Position numbers and translations under genes: made by a program. From assembly GCA_963675935.2 (NCBI GenBank), contig OY780964.2:1664303-1728302 (forward strand): a stretch of 64,000 nucleotides of DNA. The letters are read 5' to 3'. Within the stretch, counting starts at the first letter, position 1. Each line of letters starts with the position of its first letter. Source of the stretch: G963675935 sp963675935. Lineage in GTDB: Bacteria > Planctomycetota > Planctomycetia > Pirellulales > Thermoguttaceae. Shown in pieces: positions 50,481 through 57,887 of the stretch. The notes beneath the pieces were generated by a model that was given only the letters and a program-made list of their open reading frames with translations, had not been told where the DNA came from and searched no databases.

Positions 50481-51056
50481 TTAATAGTTGTTGGTGTCCC
50501 ATTGAAGGACCGGCGGCTTGTCTTGCTCGAACCGCACGACGAAATACCTGCCAAACCAGCCCTTCACACTCACCACCTTGATGCCCGTGACGTGCCAGCC
50601 AGCATCGCTCCACGATTGCAACCGCCTCGGGGTCAGGGCCATGAAGCTCTTCGCGTTAATGAGGAAGACGATTCTCTTTCGGGCGAGTTCCATCGCATGT
50701 TCAAGGTAGGGCACGACCATGTTGGTCCGTTTGCCGTCGATCATGGTCGATTTGAAGGGCGGATTGGTGATTACCGTATCGCACTGCTCGAAATAGTCAA
50801 AGAAGTCGCGGTCTTCAAGAATTTCGCACCAATCCTTAACCACATAATCTGGGAGGTTGTCGAAGAACGGCCCGGTGCCGCGAGCCGGTTCCAACACGAC
50901 CTCTCCGTGGTCCCAGTCCAGGGAATCGATAATCTCACAAGCCAAGGCGACGGGCGTCGGCGGGTCGTGCTTCGGATTCAAGGTGTAGTATCTGTCGTAC
51001 TTCTCCGACCGTGATTCACTTGGCTTCTTTGAGTCTGCTGGCAGTCTATTCATCAT
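50481..51056 (-). CDS. DNA methyltransferase (N6-adenine-type fold)
   Basis: 191 residues. VVLEPARGTGPFFDNLPDYV is motif I for S-adenosylmethionine binding, and VITNPPFK is motif IV of amino-methyltransferases. FLINAKSFMALTPRRLQ and WHVTGIKVVSV continue the fold. It may modify phage or host DNA; no restriction partner is adjacent. The ATG (51056 or 51053) overlaps the end of the ATPase gene, so translation is coupled to it. Small size suggests no target-recognition domain. Confidence 0.75.
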   Translation of the reverse strand: MMNRLPADSKKPSESRSEKYDRYYTLNPKHDPPTPVALACEIIDSLDWDHGEVVLEPARGTGPFFDNLPDYVVKDWCEILEDRDFFDYFEQCDTVITNPPFKSTMIDGKRTNMVVPYLEHAMELARKRIVFLINAKSFMALTPRRLQSWSDAGWHVTGIKVVSVKGWFGRYFVVRFEQDKPPVLQWDTNNY

Positions 51057-52560
51057 CTTCTTGCTCTCCGGTTGCTGGGATGAAAGTGGTCCTTCCATCA
51101 CTGGTGTTCATTTCCAATAGCCCCAAATCAATCGCCCGTTGGAGTACCTCCGTCATGGTTCCGCCCGACTTCCCCAAAGCATCTCGCAGTTGATTCTTTG
51201 TAGGCGTCACGCCCTCCGCAACCATCCGTGTAACGGCCTCGACCGTGTCGTCGACGTACGTCTGCATCCGTGTTTCAAGATCGCTTCGCTTGCTGCTGGA
51301 ATCTTTGCCAGCCGATAACTCGACCTCCCATCGCCGATCATCCTGTGAGCCCTCATTCACGACGAGGTTCAGGTATTCGCAACCGCCCTCGCGCCCCATA
51401 ACCAGATGAAGGTCGTGGCGTCCGTTCATTTCGTAAGCCTTCCGCCGGGAAATCAGAATGTGTTGCCGTGCAAACTCTGCCGCTCCGGCCATCGAGAGGT
51501 CTGCCAACGTCGGTTTGGCGTTTGGAGAGCCTTTCCTGTTAAAATGGTGCAATAAAACCACTGTTGCGTTGCACTCTGCCATCATGCGGCTGACGTTGCC
51601 GAAGACGGCCCCCATCGCAAAGACGTTGGTGGCATTCGTGCTGTTGTCCATCGCCATATAGAGGGGGTCGATGTACACGACATCGATCTTCCCCTCAATG
51701 ATCGCGCGACGTATCGCCGCAAGGTCGCTTGGTCTCGTCAACCGGGGTAGTTGAAAGTCAAACAGCAAACGGTCTTCCAGGTCCGCTTCCGTGAGCCCCC
51801 GTGCCCGCATGATCGCCTTGACTTGATTGCCGATCGCCTGCCGACCACTTTCGCCGGAATAGTATAAGACGCGGGATTTCTTAGCCTGATACTTGCCGAG
51901 AAACTTGGTGCCGGACGCAAGGCTGATGGCCATGTCGACGTCGACACTGGTCTTCAAGACCTTGCTCGGACCGCCGACGATGCACGGTTGCCCTCGTAGT
52001 AATGCCCCCTCGATCAACCAGTCATACTCAGTGTCGGCCGACGCAAGCAGTTCATCAATTGACACCTGACTGGTTGTTGCGGCAACGCCAACGTTCTTCG
52101 CTGCTTCGACGACATTGTGAATCTGCTCGTAGTTGCCAGCCCAGAAGGCAGCAATGTTTTCGTCGCTATAAAGCTGTTGGTACGCTTTGTGCCGCAGCCA
52201 GTCGTTCAGGCTTTCGCGGATGTAGTCCGTCTCACGTGGGTTGCTGCCTCGGTCCAACAATGCCTTGATTTCCAGGTGCGGGTCGTCGGCCGTCAGCTTC
52301 CTCGCCATGAGGTTCCACAAGACATCCCTTGTCGGGATGGTTGTGAACTCTTGGAAATAGTCCTTCACTGCGCCGAAGATGTATGTTTCTGGAACGCCTG
52401 TGAAGAATGTCAGTTGTGCCTGTGCCAAGAAGTCAGGGCCAGCGGCGGGAAAGTCGATCAGGAAATTCAGAATCCCTCCCTCAATTCCGTTGCGAAACAA
52501 CGTTGTATTCGAGTCTGGTTCAATTTCGTCAAACGATTTCAATAACGCTTCAAGTGACAT
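51046..52560 (-). CDS. RepA-like hexameric AAA ATPase/helicase
   Basis: 504 residues. The middle carries the ATPase: Walker A variant IVGGPSKVLKTSVDVDMA (about 205), KIDVVYIDPLYMAM (Walker B, about 290), then LLHHFNRKG and EFARQHILISRR, the AAA_25/RepA pattern of plasmid and phage replicative ATPases. The N-terminal 170 residues are helical, DnaB-N-like; the C-terminus holds a winged-helix-like region (EGVTPTKNQLRDALGKSGGT). It probably unwinds or loads DNA for phage replication. It overlaps the methyltransferase gene. Upstream is a terminator at 52595-52618, so it needs its own promoter. Confidence 0.8.
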   Translation of the reverse strand: MSLEALLKSFDEIEPDSNTTLFRNGIEGGILNFLIDFPAAGPDFLAQAQLTFFTGVPETYIFGAVKDYFQEFTTIPTRDVLWNLMARKLTADDPHLEIKALLDRGSNPRETDYIRESLNDWLRHKAYQQLYSDENIAAFWAGNYEQIHNVVEAAKNVGVAATTSQVSIDELLASADTEYDWLIEGALLRGQPCIVGGPSKVLKTSVDVDMAISLASGTKFLGKYQAKKSRVLYYSGESGRQAIGNQVKAIMRARGLTEADLEDRLLFDFQLPRLTRPSDLAAIRRAIIEGKIDVVYIDPLYMAMDNSTNATNVFAMGAVFGNVSRMMAECNATVVLLHHFNRKGSPNAKPTLADLSMAGAAEFARQHILISRRKAYEMNGRHDLHLVMGREGGCEYLNLVVNEGSQDDRRWEVELSAGKDSSSKRSDLETRMQTYVDDTVEAVTRMVAEGVTPTKNQLRDALGKSGGTMTEVLQRAIDLGLLEMNTSDGRTTFIPATGEQEDDE

Positions 52561-52594
52561 TGATGTTGCTCTAAAAGGGTGAAAATGTTGCTGG

Positions 52595-52618
52595 AAAAAA
52601 GCCGCCCTCCGTGGCGGC
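52595..52618 (-). terminator. Rho-independent terminator
   Basis: On the minus strand GCCGCC (52618-52613) pairs with GGCGGC (52606-52601) and is followed by TTTTTT (52600-52595). It ends the short 53379-52655 transcript before the ATPase gene. Confidence 0.75.
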
Positions 52619-52654
52619 GTTTGTAGGGCCGGACCGGACGGACTTTTTGCTAGG

Positions 52655-52882
52655 CTAGCGTCCGCCTTTCTTCCGCCGTTCCGTAAGTCGCCGTCTTGCC
52701 TCCGCTAGGCTAGCAAAACGTCGCTCCTCCTCTTCCTCTGCCTTACGCTCGGCGATGCGCTGCCGCCGTTCTTCCGTTTTGATGCGGTCCTCTTCTTCGA
52801 GCATCTCTCGCTCTTCCGGCGTCAGATCGAGGTCGGCAAGCGGATCATCGTCTGGGGTTGCGATAGCCACAATCGTGCTCAT
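52655..52882 (-). CDS. Small charged coiled-coil protein
   Basis: 75 residues. LTPEEREMLEEEDRIKTEER, then RQRIAERKAEEEEERRFASL: a highly charged helix. GGAGGAG precedes the ATG at 52882, and the gene lies 2 bp after the upstream gene. A GCTAGGCTAGC 11-mer occurs twice near its 3' end. Function unknown. Confidence 0.55.
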   Translation of the reverse strand: MSTIVAIATPDDDPLADLDLTPEEREMLEEEDRIKTEERRQRIAERKAEEEEERRFASLAEARRRLTERRKKGGR

Positions 52883-52884
52883 TT

Positions 52885-53379
52885 CTAGTTCTCCTCCATT
52901 GTTGAAGTTGTTGTTTGGTTCTGCGAAACCTCTGGTGCGTCAGGCAAGCTCTCGCCGAAGGCAACCAGCGATTCGAGCGAGTCGAAACCTGCTTCCAGCG
53001 AGATTGTGGTGGCCGTCTCCGTGTCATCAACCCACGGTCCCATCGAGAGGGAGAAGTTCTGCCGACACAGGAGAACGTGACCGCCGTCAGCAGTGAAGTG
53101 CAGATGGAGCCCTTCGTGTTCTTTCTTCTTGGCGTGACCTTGCCCTAAGGCGTCAGAGCAACACCGATGCGCCCCAGAGATGTCGTCATAGACCCCCGAA
53201 AGGCGGGCGGCCACGATTTCTGAAACTGTCGGTTCGAGACCCTGCCGAAGCTGGTCCAAGATGAAGCCAACCGTCTTTCGCTGGATTTCGCGGCGAGTTT
53301 GGCGACTTCCGCCCCGCCGTCGCTTTTGGGCTGCTTGGTGGTAGGCCGAGACGAAGTTCTTCAACAGCGCACTACTCAT
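52885..53379 (-). CDS. Hypothetical early protein next to the regulator
   Basis: 164 residues. SSALLKNFVSAYHQAAQKRR, then RREIQRKTVGFILDQLRQGL and LHLHFTADGGHVLLCRQNFS; the first part is basic and helical. AAGGAG lies 6 nt before the ATG at 53379; the longer frame runs over the intergenic region. It is the first gene leftward from the divergent regulator, so it may be an early or antirepressor-type gene. Confidence 0.5.
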   Translation of the reverse strand: MSSALLKNFVSAYHQAAQKRRRGGSRQTRREIQRKTVGFILDQLRQGLEPTVSEIVAARLSGVYDDISGAHRCCSDALGQGHAKKKEHEGLHLHFTADGGHVLLCRQNFSLSMGPWVDDTETATTISLEAGFDSLESLVAFGESLPDAPEVSQNQTTTSTMEEN

Positions 53380-53580
53380 TCGATTACTCCTTAAAATGGG
53401 GGTTGTGTGATTCAGACGCCATGCTATACTGAAAAAAGAGTCGTCTAATGCACGGGCACTAAGTAGCTTCCCGGTGACGCCGTATAGTGCAGGGCCGTGC
53501 AATAGCAATCATGGTATCCGATCGGCATCCCTGGGTCAACAGCCAATTTGCACTTCCGCTCACGATTGAGTCATAACTGC
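53380..53580. promoter_or_regulatory. Divergent promoter region between leftward early genes and the rightward regulator
   Basis: 201 bp between the minus-strand gene starting at 53379 and the plus-strand gene starting at 53581. A TATAGC at about 53430 on the minus strand could be a -10 element. On the plus strand, TTGCAC followed 18 nt later by CATAAC ends 3 nt before the ATG. These are weak matches. The arrangement is that of a lysogeny switch. Confidence 0.4.
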
Positions 53581-54138
53581 ATGAAAGACAAGAACTTAAA
53601 AAATCCGAAAAAGGCGAAAAAAGGCGTTCGGCACGAGCGGAAAACAGACCGCCGATTCGCTGTTTTGCGCCTTTTACCCGCAGAAAAGGAGCTAGTCGCT
53701 GGGCTGGGGCAGGGACCGGAACATAGCGACGAATCCCTACAAACGAGGGACGACGTGATGCGGGTGCTGGCCGAGATCGCACGGCTTAGTCAGCCGCCGG
53801 GAGGGCCATTTCAGCCAGTCAAGGATGATGCAGCCGACCATGGACCAAAGGGGATGCAATGGAAGGAACTGGCAAAGAAGATAGGGCCGATACGGCTTTC
53901 GCAGGCGGAAGAAAGAAGTTCGCTGCGCGTCTCGATGCCCGAATCGCTCGATATTGAACTCGGTAGGCTAGCTGCCATTACGGAACACACCAGAGTCGCT
54001 CTACTGCTTCAACTTGCGGCACATTTTCGGAAGCGATACGCAGAGATTATGGAAGCGGCCAAATCCTCGGATGCTGCAACCGACGAGCCCAAAGCACCTA
54101 CGGCAAGGGCCAGCGAGGAAACCCCCACTGGCCCTTGA
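53581..54138 (+). CDS. Putative transcriptional regulator (ribbon-helix-helix-like C-terminus)
   Basis: 185 residues. Basic N-terminus (KDKNLKNPKKAKKGVRHERK), then LLPAEKELVAGLGQGPEHSD. The segment SLRVSMPESLDIELGRLAAI followed by THHR-like helices (TRVALLLQLAAHFRKRYAEI) has the ribbon-helix-helix pattern. It is the only phage gene on the plus strand, divergent from the early genes and convergent with integrase (5 bp between stops), which is where a prophage repressor would lie. The function is inferred from position. Confidence 0.5.
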   Translation: MKDKNLKNPKKAKKGVRHERKTDRRFAVLRLLPAEKELVAGLGQGPEHSDESLQTRDDVMRVLAEIARLSQPPGGPFQPVKDDAADHGPKGMQWKELAKKIGPIRLSQAEERSSLRVSMPESLDIELGRLAAITEHTRVALLLQLAAHFRKRYAEIMEAAKSSDAATDEPKAPTARASEETPTGP

Positions 54139-54142
54139 TCCA

Positions 54143-55276
54143 TCACGCAAACGTGGGCATCGCAGCTATCGCCTCAACTCGTGCTTCGTCGCGCGGTTTG
54201 TAGTAGCGCTCCAACAGTCTTGCCGTACTCAGTCTGGCGATTCTCTGGACTAGCGATTCCGGCGTATGCGTGCCGACCAAATTGGTCACGAACGAGACTC
54301 GCAAACTATGGAAATCAACTACGTGACCTGCGTCGTTGACGGCTGGAATTCCTGCAACCTTCAAGTCGACACGAATCATGGCTGCACCGGTATTCCACCA
54401 AGAGCTATTCCATAAGCGTCGATCGCTCGGCTTGTCGGCAAGCCAGGTGCGAAGCCCGTCGATCAACGAGGGATGTAGTTCAACACGGTCATAACGTCTT
54501 CGCTTGCTCATATTCCTTTCGAGCAAAACACATCCTTCATCCAATGAAAATGACAACGGTGTCAAGGATGCAAGCTCGTGGGCACGGAAGCCGACTGCAC
54601 AGGCCATTCGATACAACCATGCTCGCTGCTCTCCGTTCAACCTTCTGATGATGGACTTGCTCTTCTCTGCTGCGGCAATGAGTCTGTTCATTTCATCAGG
54701 CGTCAGGGCTCGCCGTATGCGTGTCGGCTTCGGCTTGTCGCCCTTTTGCTTGGTCTTGAAATAGGCGAGCGGGTCCTTGGCAATCTGCCTGTTCTCGGCG
54801 AGGAACTTTGTGAAGCTCTTGAAGCTGCCGACGTAATAGAGCCGCGTCTGGTCGCCCATTCCCTTCTGCTTCTTCAACCAAGACTTCATCTTCAAGCCAT
54901 CAACGTCGGCGATCTTCTTCCAGTCAAGACCGTTGCAGATACACCGAATTCTACCGATGGTCTGTTTGATGTGCTTCCTCGTGTTCTCGTCGTTCTCCAA
55001 TGCTTCCTTGTAGGTCGTAATGTGTTGCTCCAAACTGTAGTCGGCACAAGCGACGGTGGGGTCGGTCTTCGCCAAGGACTTCTTGATGTGCGATTCGACG
55101 AAAGCGATAGCCTTCTGCTTCGACACTTTGAAATCGCGTGTGCAGGGTGCTCGGAGTCGGTTGTTTGGTGCCGACAGCAGAGCATAAAACTGGTAGTAGT
55201 TGACGCATTCCTGCCGGTGCGTCCTAACCTTTCGCGGCTCGCCGATCAATTTGTAGTGAGGTAGTTCTCGTATCAT
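54143..55276 (-). CDS. int: Tyrosine-type site-specific integrase
   Basis: 377 residues. It catalyses recombination between the phage and the tRNA-Cys site. The N-terminal arm- and core-binding regions (VKIQKAIAF-like: KQKAIAFVESHIKKSLA; GSFKSFTKFLAENRQIA) precede the catalytic domain: Arg in MACAVGFRAHELASL, His and Arg in VVDFHSLRVSFVTNLVG, and the Tyr nucleophile in LLERYYKPRDEA. Start at 55276 (AGAGAG upstream); the longer frame overlaps the neighbouring gene. It lies 2 kb from attR. Confidence 0.88.
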   Translation of the reverse strand: MIRELPHYKLIGEPRKVRTHRQECVNYYQFYALLSAPNNRLRAPCTRDFKVSKQKAIAFVESHIKKSLAKTDPTVACADYSLEQHITTYKEALENDENTRKHIKQTIGRIRCICNGLDWKKIADVDGLKMKSWLKKQKGMGDQTRLYYVGSFKSFTKFLAENRQIAKDPLAYFKTKQKGDKPKPTRIRRALTPDEMNRLIAAAEKSKSIIRRLNGEQRAWLYRMACAVGFRAHELASLTPLSFSLDEGCVLLERNMSKRRRYDRVELHPSLIDGLRTWLADKPSDRRLWNSSWWNTGAAMIRVDLKVAGIPAVNDAGHVVDFHSLRVSFVTNLVGTHTPESLVQRIARLSTARLLERYYKPRDEARVEAIAAMPTFA

Positions 55277-55296
55277 TGTTGTTGCTCTCTTTCTAG

Positions 55297-55716
55297 CTAG
55301 AATTGCTGGTCCGCCACGTTCTTCATCCACTGATTCACGAAGAGCGTCAAATCGCGTTGTTGTCTGGGATAGCAAACTATGTGGCCGTCCTCCTGAACCA
55401 TGGCAACCTGTCGGTCGATGCCGAGATTGTCCTGTCGAAATGAAAGCGGAAAGACTCCTGTCTCGCCGGTAAAGCGTCCATTCGATACGAGCAGACAAAC
55501 CTCTGGGTCGGCCATCAGATCAGAGTTCTGCTCATACCGGTGTGCAAGGCTGACGATCTTGCCCGCTGGCGTGTCCTCGATAACCTCGATGCACAACGCC
55601 ATGAAGGCACCAGGGGCGTTGTCGATCTTCTTGTTGTCGCCAACCTTGGTCAGGCCGTTGGTCAGCTTCTCGAAAATCTTGCTGGCTCGCTGATTCAACT
55701 TGTTGATTGACTTCAT
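55297..55716 (-). CDS. Uncharacterised protein, paralogue of the gene at 44963
   Basis: 139 residues. KIFEKLTNGLTKVGDNKKID, then ALCIEVIEDTPAGKIVSLAH and RDLTLFVNQWMKNVADQQF align with the 44963 protein over their full length. It may belong to a DUF6908-like family (from memory). GGGAGG precedes the ATG at 55716, which overlaps the stop of the ribbon-helix-helix-like gene by 4 nt (ATGA). It lies just upstream of integrase in the same direction. Confidence 0.6.
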   Translation of the reverse strand: MKSINKLNQRASKIFEKLTNGLTKVGDNKKIDNAPGAFMALCIEVIEDTPAGKIVSLAHRYEQNSDLMADPEVCLLVSNGRFTGETGVFPLSFRQDNLGIDRQVAMVQEDGHIVCYPRQQRDLTLFVNQWMKNVADQQF

Positions 55717-56033
55717 CACTTGCCTCCCTTCTGGCAGAAGAGGGCAAGGCTCGACAACAACAAACGTTCCTGCGGCAAGCCTGTGGCGTGCGATGCAACG
55801 CGAAGGACTTCAATGTTGTCTGTTCCGACTGGCCATCGGGCAGGACGGCGTTTTGACCGACTCGGCGACCCAAGGAGGGCTTGAATGCCTTGGACAATGT
55901 GCGGCAGAGAATCGGTCAGCGCTGCCGTGATGAACTCGGCCGTATTCACTCCATTGGCTTTCCTCTGTGTGGCAACTGCCTTTCTCAAAACGTCCGTGGG
56001 GTGATAGACTCGATACTTGCGAGACGTAGCCAT
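55716..56033 (-). CDS. Ribbon-helix-helix-like protein, paralogue of the gene at 46558
   Basis: 105 residues. KYRVYHPTDVLRKAVATQRK, then NTAEFITAALTDSLPHIVQG has the RHH pattern. A linker rich in Arg and Pro is followed by TDNIEVLRVASHATGLPQER and LLLSSLALFC. It aligns with the 46558 protein. The ATG at 56033 follows AGGAGC. It pairs with the downstream 55297 gene by an ATGA overlap and may regulate the integrase cluster. Confidence 0.6.
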   Translation of the reverse strand: MATSRKYRVYHPTDVLRKAVATQRKANGVNTAEFITAALTDSLPHIVQGIQALLGSPSRSKRRPARWPVGTDNIEVLRVASHATGLPQERLLLSSLALFCQKGGK

Positions 56034-56141
56034 AACTCGTAGCTCCTGCGTGATAGTGGGATTTGTAGTTGAGCGGTGACTATTAACGTGTGTCCGCTCT
56101 CACCCCATTAAAAATCACGCAGCAGCAGCCAAAAAGTAATA

Positions 56142-56876
56142 CTATCCATGCCGCTTTTCGAGCTTGGCTACGACGGCGGATTGTAGCCATCTTCGGGCCT
56201 TCTTCCCGCCGGGTGGTCCAATCAATACTGGCGGTGGTAGTGATCCATCAAGGGCTCGTCGATCGACAGTGCGAGTACAGATACCGAGAAACTTGGCTAG
56301 CTCGTGACGCGACAGATAACGGTCTTCCAGGTGTAGAGATTGTCTGATTTTGCGGGCCATCCTGGCGCTTGCCGTTTTCTTCACCGAAGCAGCACGTGCC
56401 CGTCCTGATTTCAGCCCGGATTTTCGGCAGTTGTCAGACAGCGGGATAAATTGGATGTTGTCGGCAGCGTAGTGACCGGTGGAGTCGATTCGGTCGATAG
56501 ACGGCTTTCCTCCTGCTTTCCAGATAGTTTCAATAGTAGGCCAGTTCGCGGCAACAATTGCTCTCAGTTCCTCTTTGGTGATCTGCAATTGGATGCCTTG
56601 GTCGAGATACACGCGAATGTGTCTATTCTCGGGCCTTGGATGGGTACCGTTTACAGTCCGTTGGTTTAACCGATTCCAGCATCTGTCTGTGAAACCGTTA
56701 ATCGTCCTCTTGTACGACCTCTTGTACGACCTTCTCTCGTGCCGGTGTTCTTTGCGCCACTCGCTATCACACCTTTTACAGCGGCCATGCTTACCATCCT
56801 TCTTGCTAGGGTCGTTCGCAAACTCCTCAACCGGCTTTTCAACTCCACACTTCCAACAACGCTTGGTGGGTGACAT
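56142..56876 (-). CDS. HNH-like zinc protein fused to an excisionase/MerR-type helix-turn-helix
   Basis: 244 residues. N-terminus CWKCGVEKPVEEFANDPSKK, then CKRCDSEWRKEHRHERRSYK forms a Cys4 finger. A central HNH-like portion reads SIDRIDSTGHYAADNIQFIP then LSDNC. The last ~60 residues (DRYLSRHELAKFLGICTRTV, then PPVLIGPPGGKKARRW) match the small winged helix of phage excisionases (AlpA/MerR-like). Beside attR and upstream of integrase it may act as an excisionase with an added DNA-binding or nicking part. Start at 56876 (GGGAG upstream). Confidence 0.65.
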   Translation of the reverse strand: MSPTKRCWKCGVEKPVEEFANDPSKKDGKHGRCKRCDSEWRKEHRHERRSYKRSYKRTINGFTDRCWNRLNQRTVNGTHPRPENRHIRVYLDQGIQLQITKEELRAIVAANWPTIETIWKAGGKPSIDRIDSTGHYAADNIQFIPLSDNCRKSGLKSGRARAASVKKTASARMARKIRQSLHLEDRYLSRHELAKFLGICTRTVDRRALDGSLPPPVLIGPPGGKKARRWLQSAVVAKLEKRHG

Positions 56877-57009
56877 CACACGCTCCCTGTAGGAAATTCC
56901 CCTGTCAGTCCGGGGGCTCCCCTATCAAATACGCGCGCACCCCCTCCCCACTCCGAAAATCGCAAAAGTTTTTCCGAAAAGCCACAGAGAGCAGGAGCGA
57001 GGTTGGCGG

Positions 57010-57140
57010 TGGGACTCGGACCGGACGGACCTTTCCTTGGGGTGGCGTCCGTGTCCGTCGTGGCGACAGAGGCAGGCTTTTCCTTGGGGTGGCGTGGCGA
57101 AGAGGCGGACGGACGGAGCGTTTCCTAGGGTGCGGTCCGT
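57010..57140. repeat. Three short tandem-like GGACGG...TTTCCTTGGGGTGGCG repeats near attR
   Basis: CTTTCCTTGGGGTGGCGT at about 57029-57046, TTTTCCTTGGGGTGGCGT at about 57078-57095 and TTTCCTAGGGTGCGG near 57120, each flanked by GGACGGAC-type runs. They resemble the arms of the dispersed repeat at 57654-57800. The segment 56877-57310 holds no gene. Confidence 0.5.
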
Positions 57141-57267
57141 CCGTCCGAGACGAGTGCCGAGCGGGCGGAAGTCGGGCCGAACTACCGGCCGTCAGGAGGG
57201 AGCGTAATACTGAATTACCACCAGCGGCTGGCATGTACAACCGGCGCGCAACGGCGCTGTCGGAAGT

Positions 57268-57300
57268 GCGTTTTGTGCGATACGTATAGCGTTTTGTGCG
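57268..57300. promoter_or_regulatory. Paired GCGTTTTGTGCG repeats beside attR
   Basis: GCGTTTTGTGCG occurs at 57268-57279 and 57289-57300, separated by ATACGTATA. The pair ends 14 nt from the crossover core at 57315. Such repeats are candidate arm-type binding sites for integrase or excisionase. Confidence 0.45.
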
Positions 57301-57314
57301 TGTTCATTAGATGC

Positions 57315-57537
57315 TTGCAAATCCGCCATCGTGGGTCCGACTCCCACCGGCGCCTCTTCCCCTGGTTTCATTAGACAACCAGGGTCAAAACGAGACAGAA
57401 GACGCCACAAAGCCCGTTCCTGACGGGCTTTGTGCGTTTCCTGCCAGCGGGTGGTGCGGGAGTGCAAAAACGCCAGGACGAGACACCGCTATGTCAGCAC
57501 GAGAGCCTGGGAATGTACAACCGGCGCGCAACGGCGC
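57315..57537 (+). repeat. attR: second copy of the 223-bp repeat with the tRNA-Cys 3' half
   Basis: Matches 15905-16127 without gaps with about 7 mismatches. It contains the tRNA anticodon loop to 3' end (57315-57355) but not the 5' half, so it is not a functional tRNA, followed by the same terminator hairpin. The rest is the host's original downstream sequence by the integration model. Confidence 0.85.
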
Positions 57538-57653
57538 TGGCAACCGGGCTGGCAACACGGCAAAAACGGCCAGCCGGCCACATAGCGGTAGAAGCCCGGC
57601 CGTAGCCACCTAACCCTCCCACTCTTCCCACTCTCTCCTACTCTTCCTCTTGC

Positions 57654-57800
57654 CCGCGTTCGTACTCTGGGGCCGAGAGGCGGACCGGACGGCCTTTTCC
57701 TTGGGGTCGCCCTTGGCCTCCGACGGGCCAAAAAGGGTAGCGGGCCGTCTGGGGCAAAAACGCAAGAGAAGGCAAAGGAAAAGCTCGGCAACCAAGGAAG
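57654..57800 (+). repeat. Dispersed ~145-bp repeat, copy B
   Basis: Near-identical to 16241-16385 (GGGCCGAGAGGCGGACCGGA onward) and related to copy C at 61258. Together with attR it means the similarity between the two prophage flanks extends, with gaps, to about 500 bp. 57538-57653 between them holds nothing recognisable. Confidence 0.7.
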
Positions 57801-57887
57801 GTGGGCTGGCCCTCTTCTCATTGGTGTCCGTCCTGTGAACACCACATACCTGAGCGGCGGTGATGAGCAAGTGCGCGGCAGAGCGGG

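Larger units (their letters stand above)
15905..57314. mobile_element. Integrated siphovirus-like prophage with cargo, 41.4 kb, at tRNA-Cys
   Basis: Bounded by the direct repeats at 15905 and 57315, with tyrosine integrase and an excisionase-like gene beside the right end. It carries terminase, portal, prohead protease, capsid, adaptor, tail tube, frameshifted tail chaperones and tape measure, so the source is a long non-contractile-tailed phage. Nearly all genes are on the minus strand. The tape-measure gene is broken by an insertion sequence, and no lysin or holin pair was recognised, so it is probably defective. The left 10 kb are non-phage exported proteins. Confidence 0.85.

Noticed and set aside
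15905..57314. Diversity-generating retroelement, restriction-modification or CRISPR defence system in the prophage
   Set aside because: No reverse transcriptase, no template/variable repeat pair, no restriction enzyme beside the methyltransferase and no Cas-like genes were found.
57315..57355. Second tRNA-Cys gene
   Set aside because: Only the anticodon loop to 3' end is present. The 5' acceptor and D arm are missing, so it is the attR duplication.
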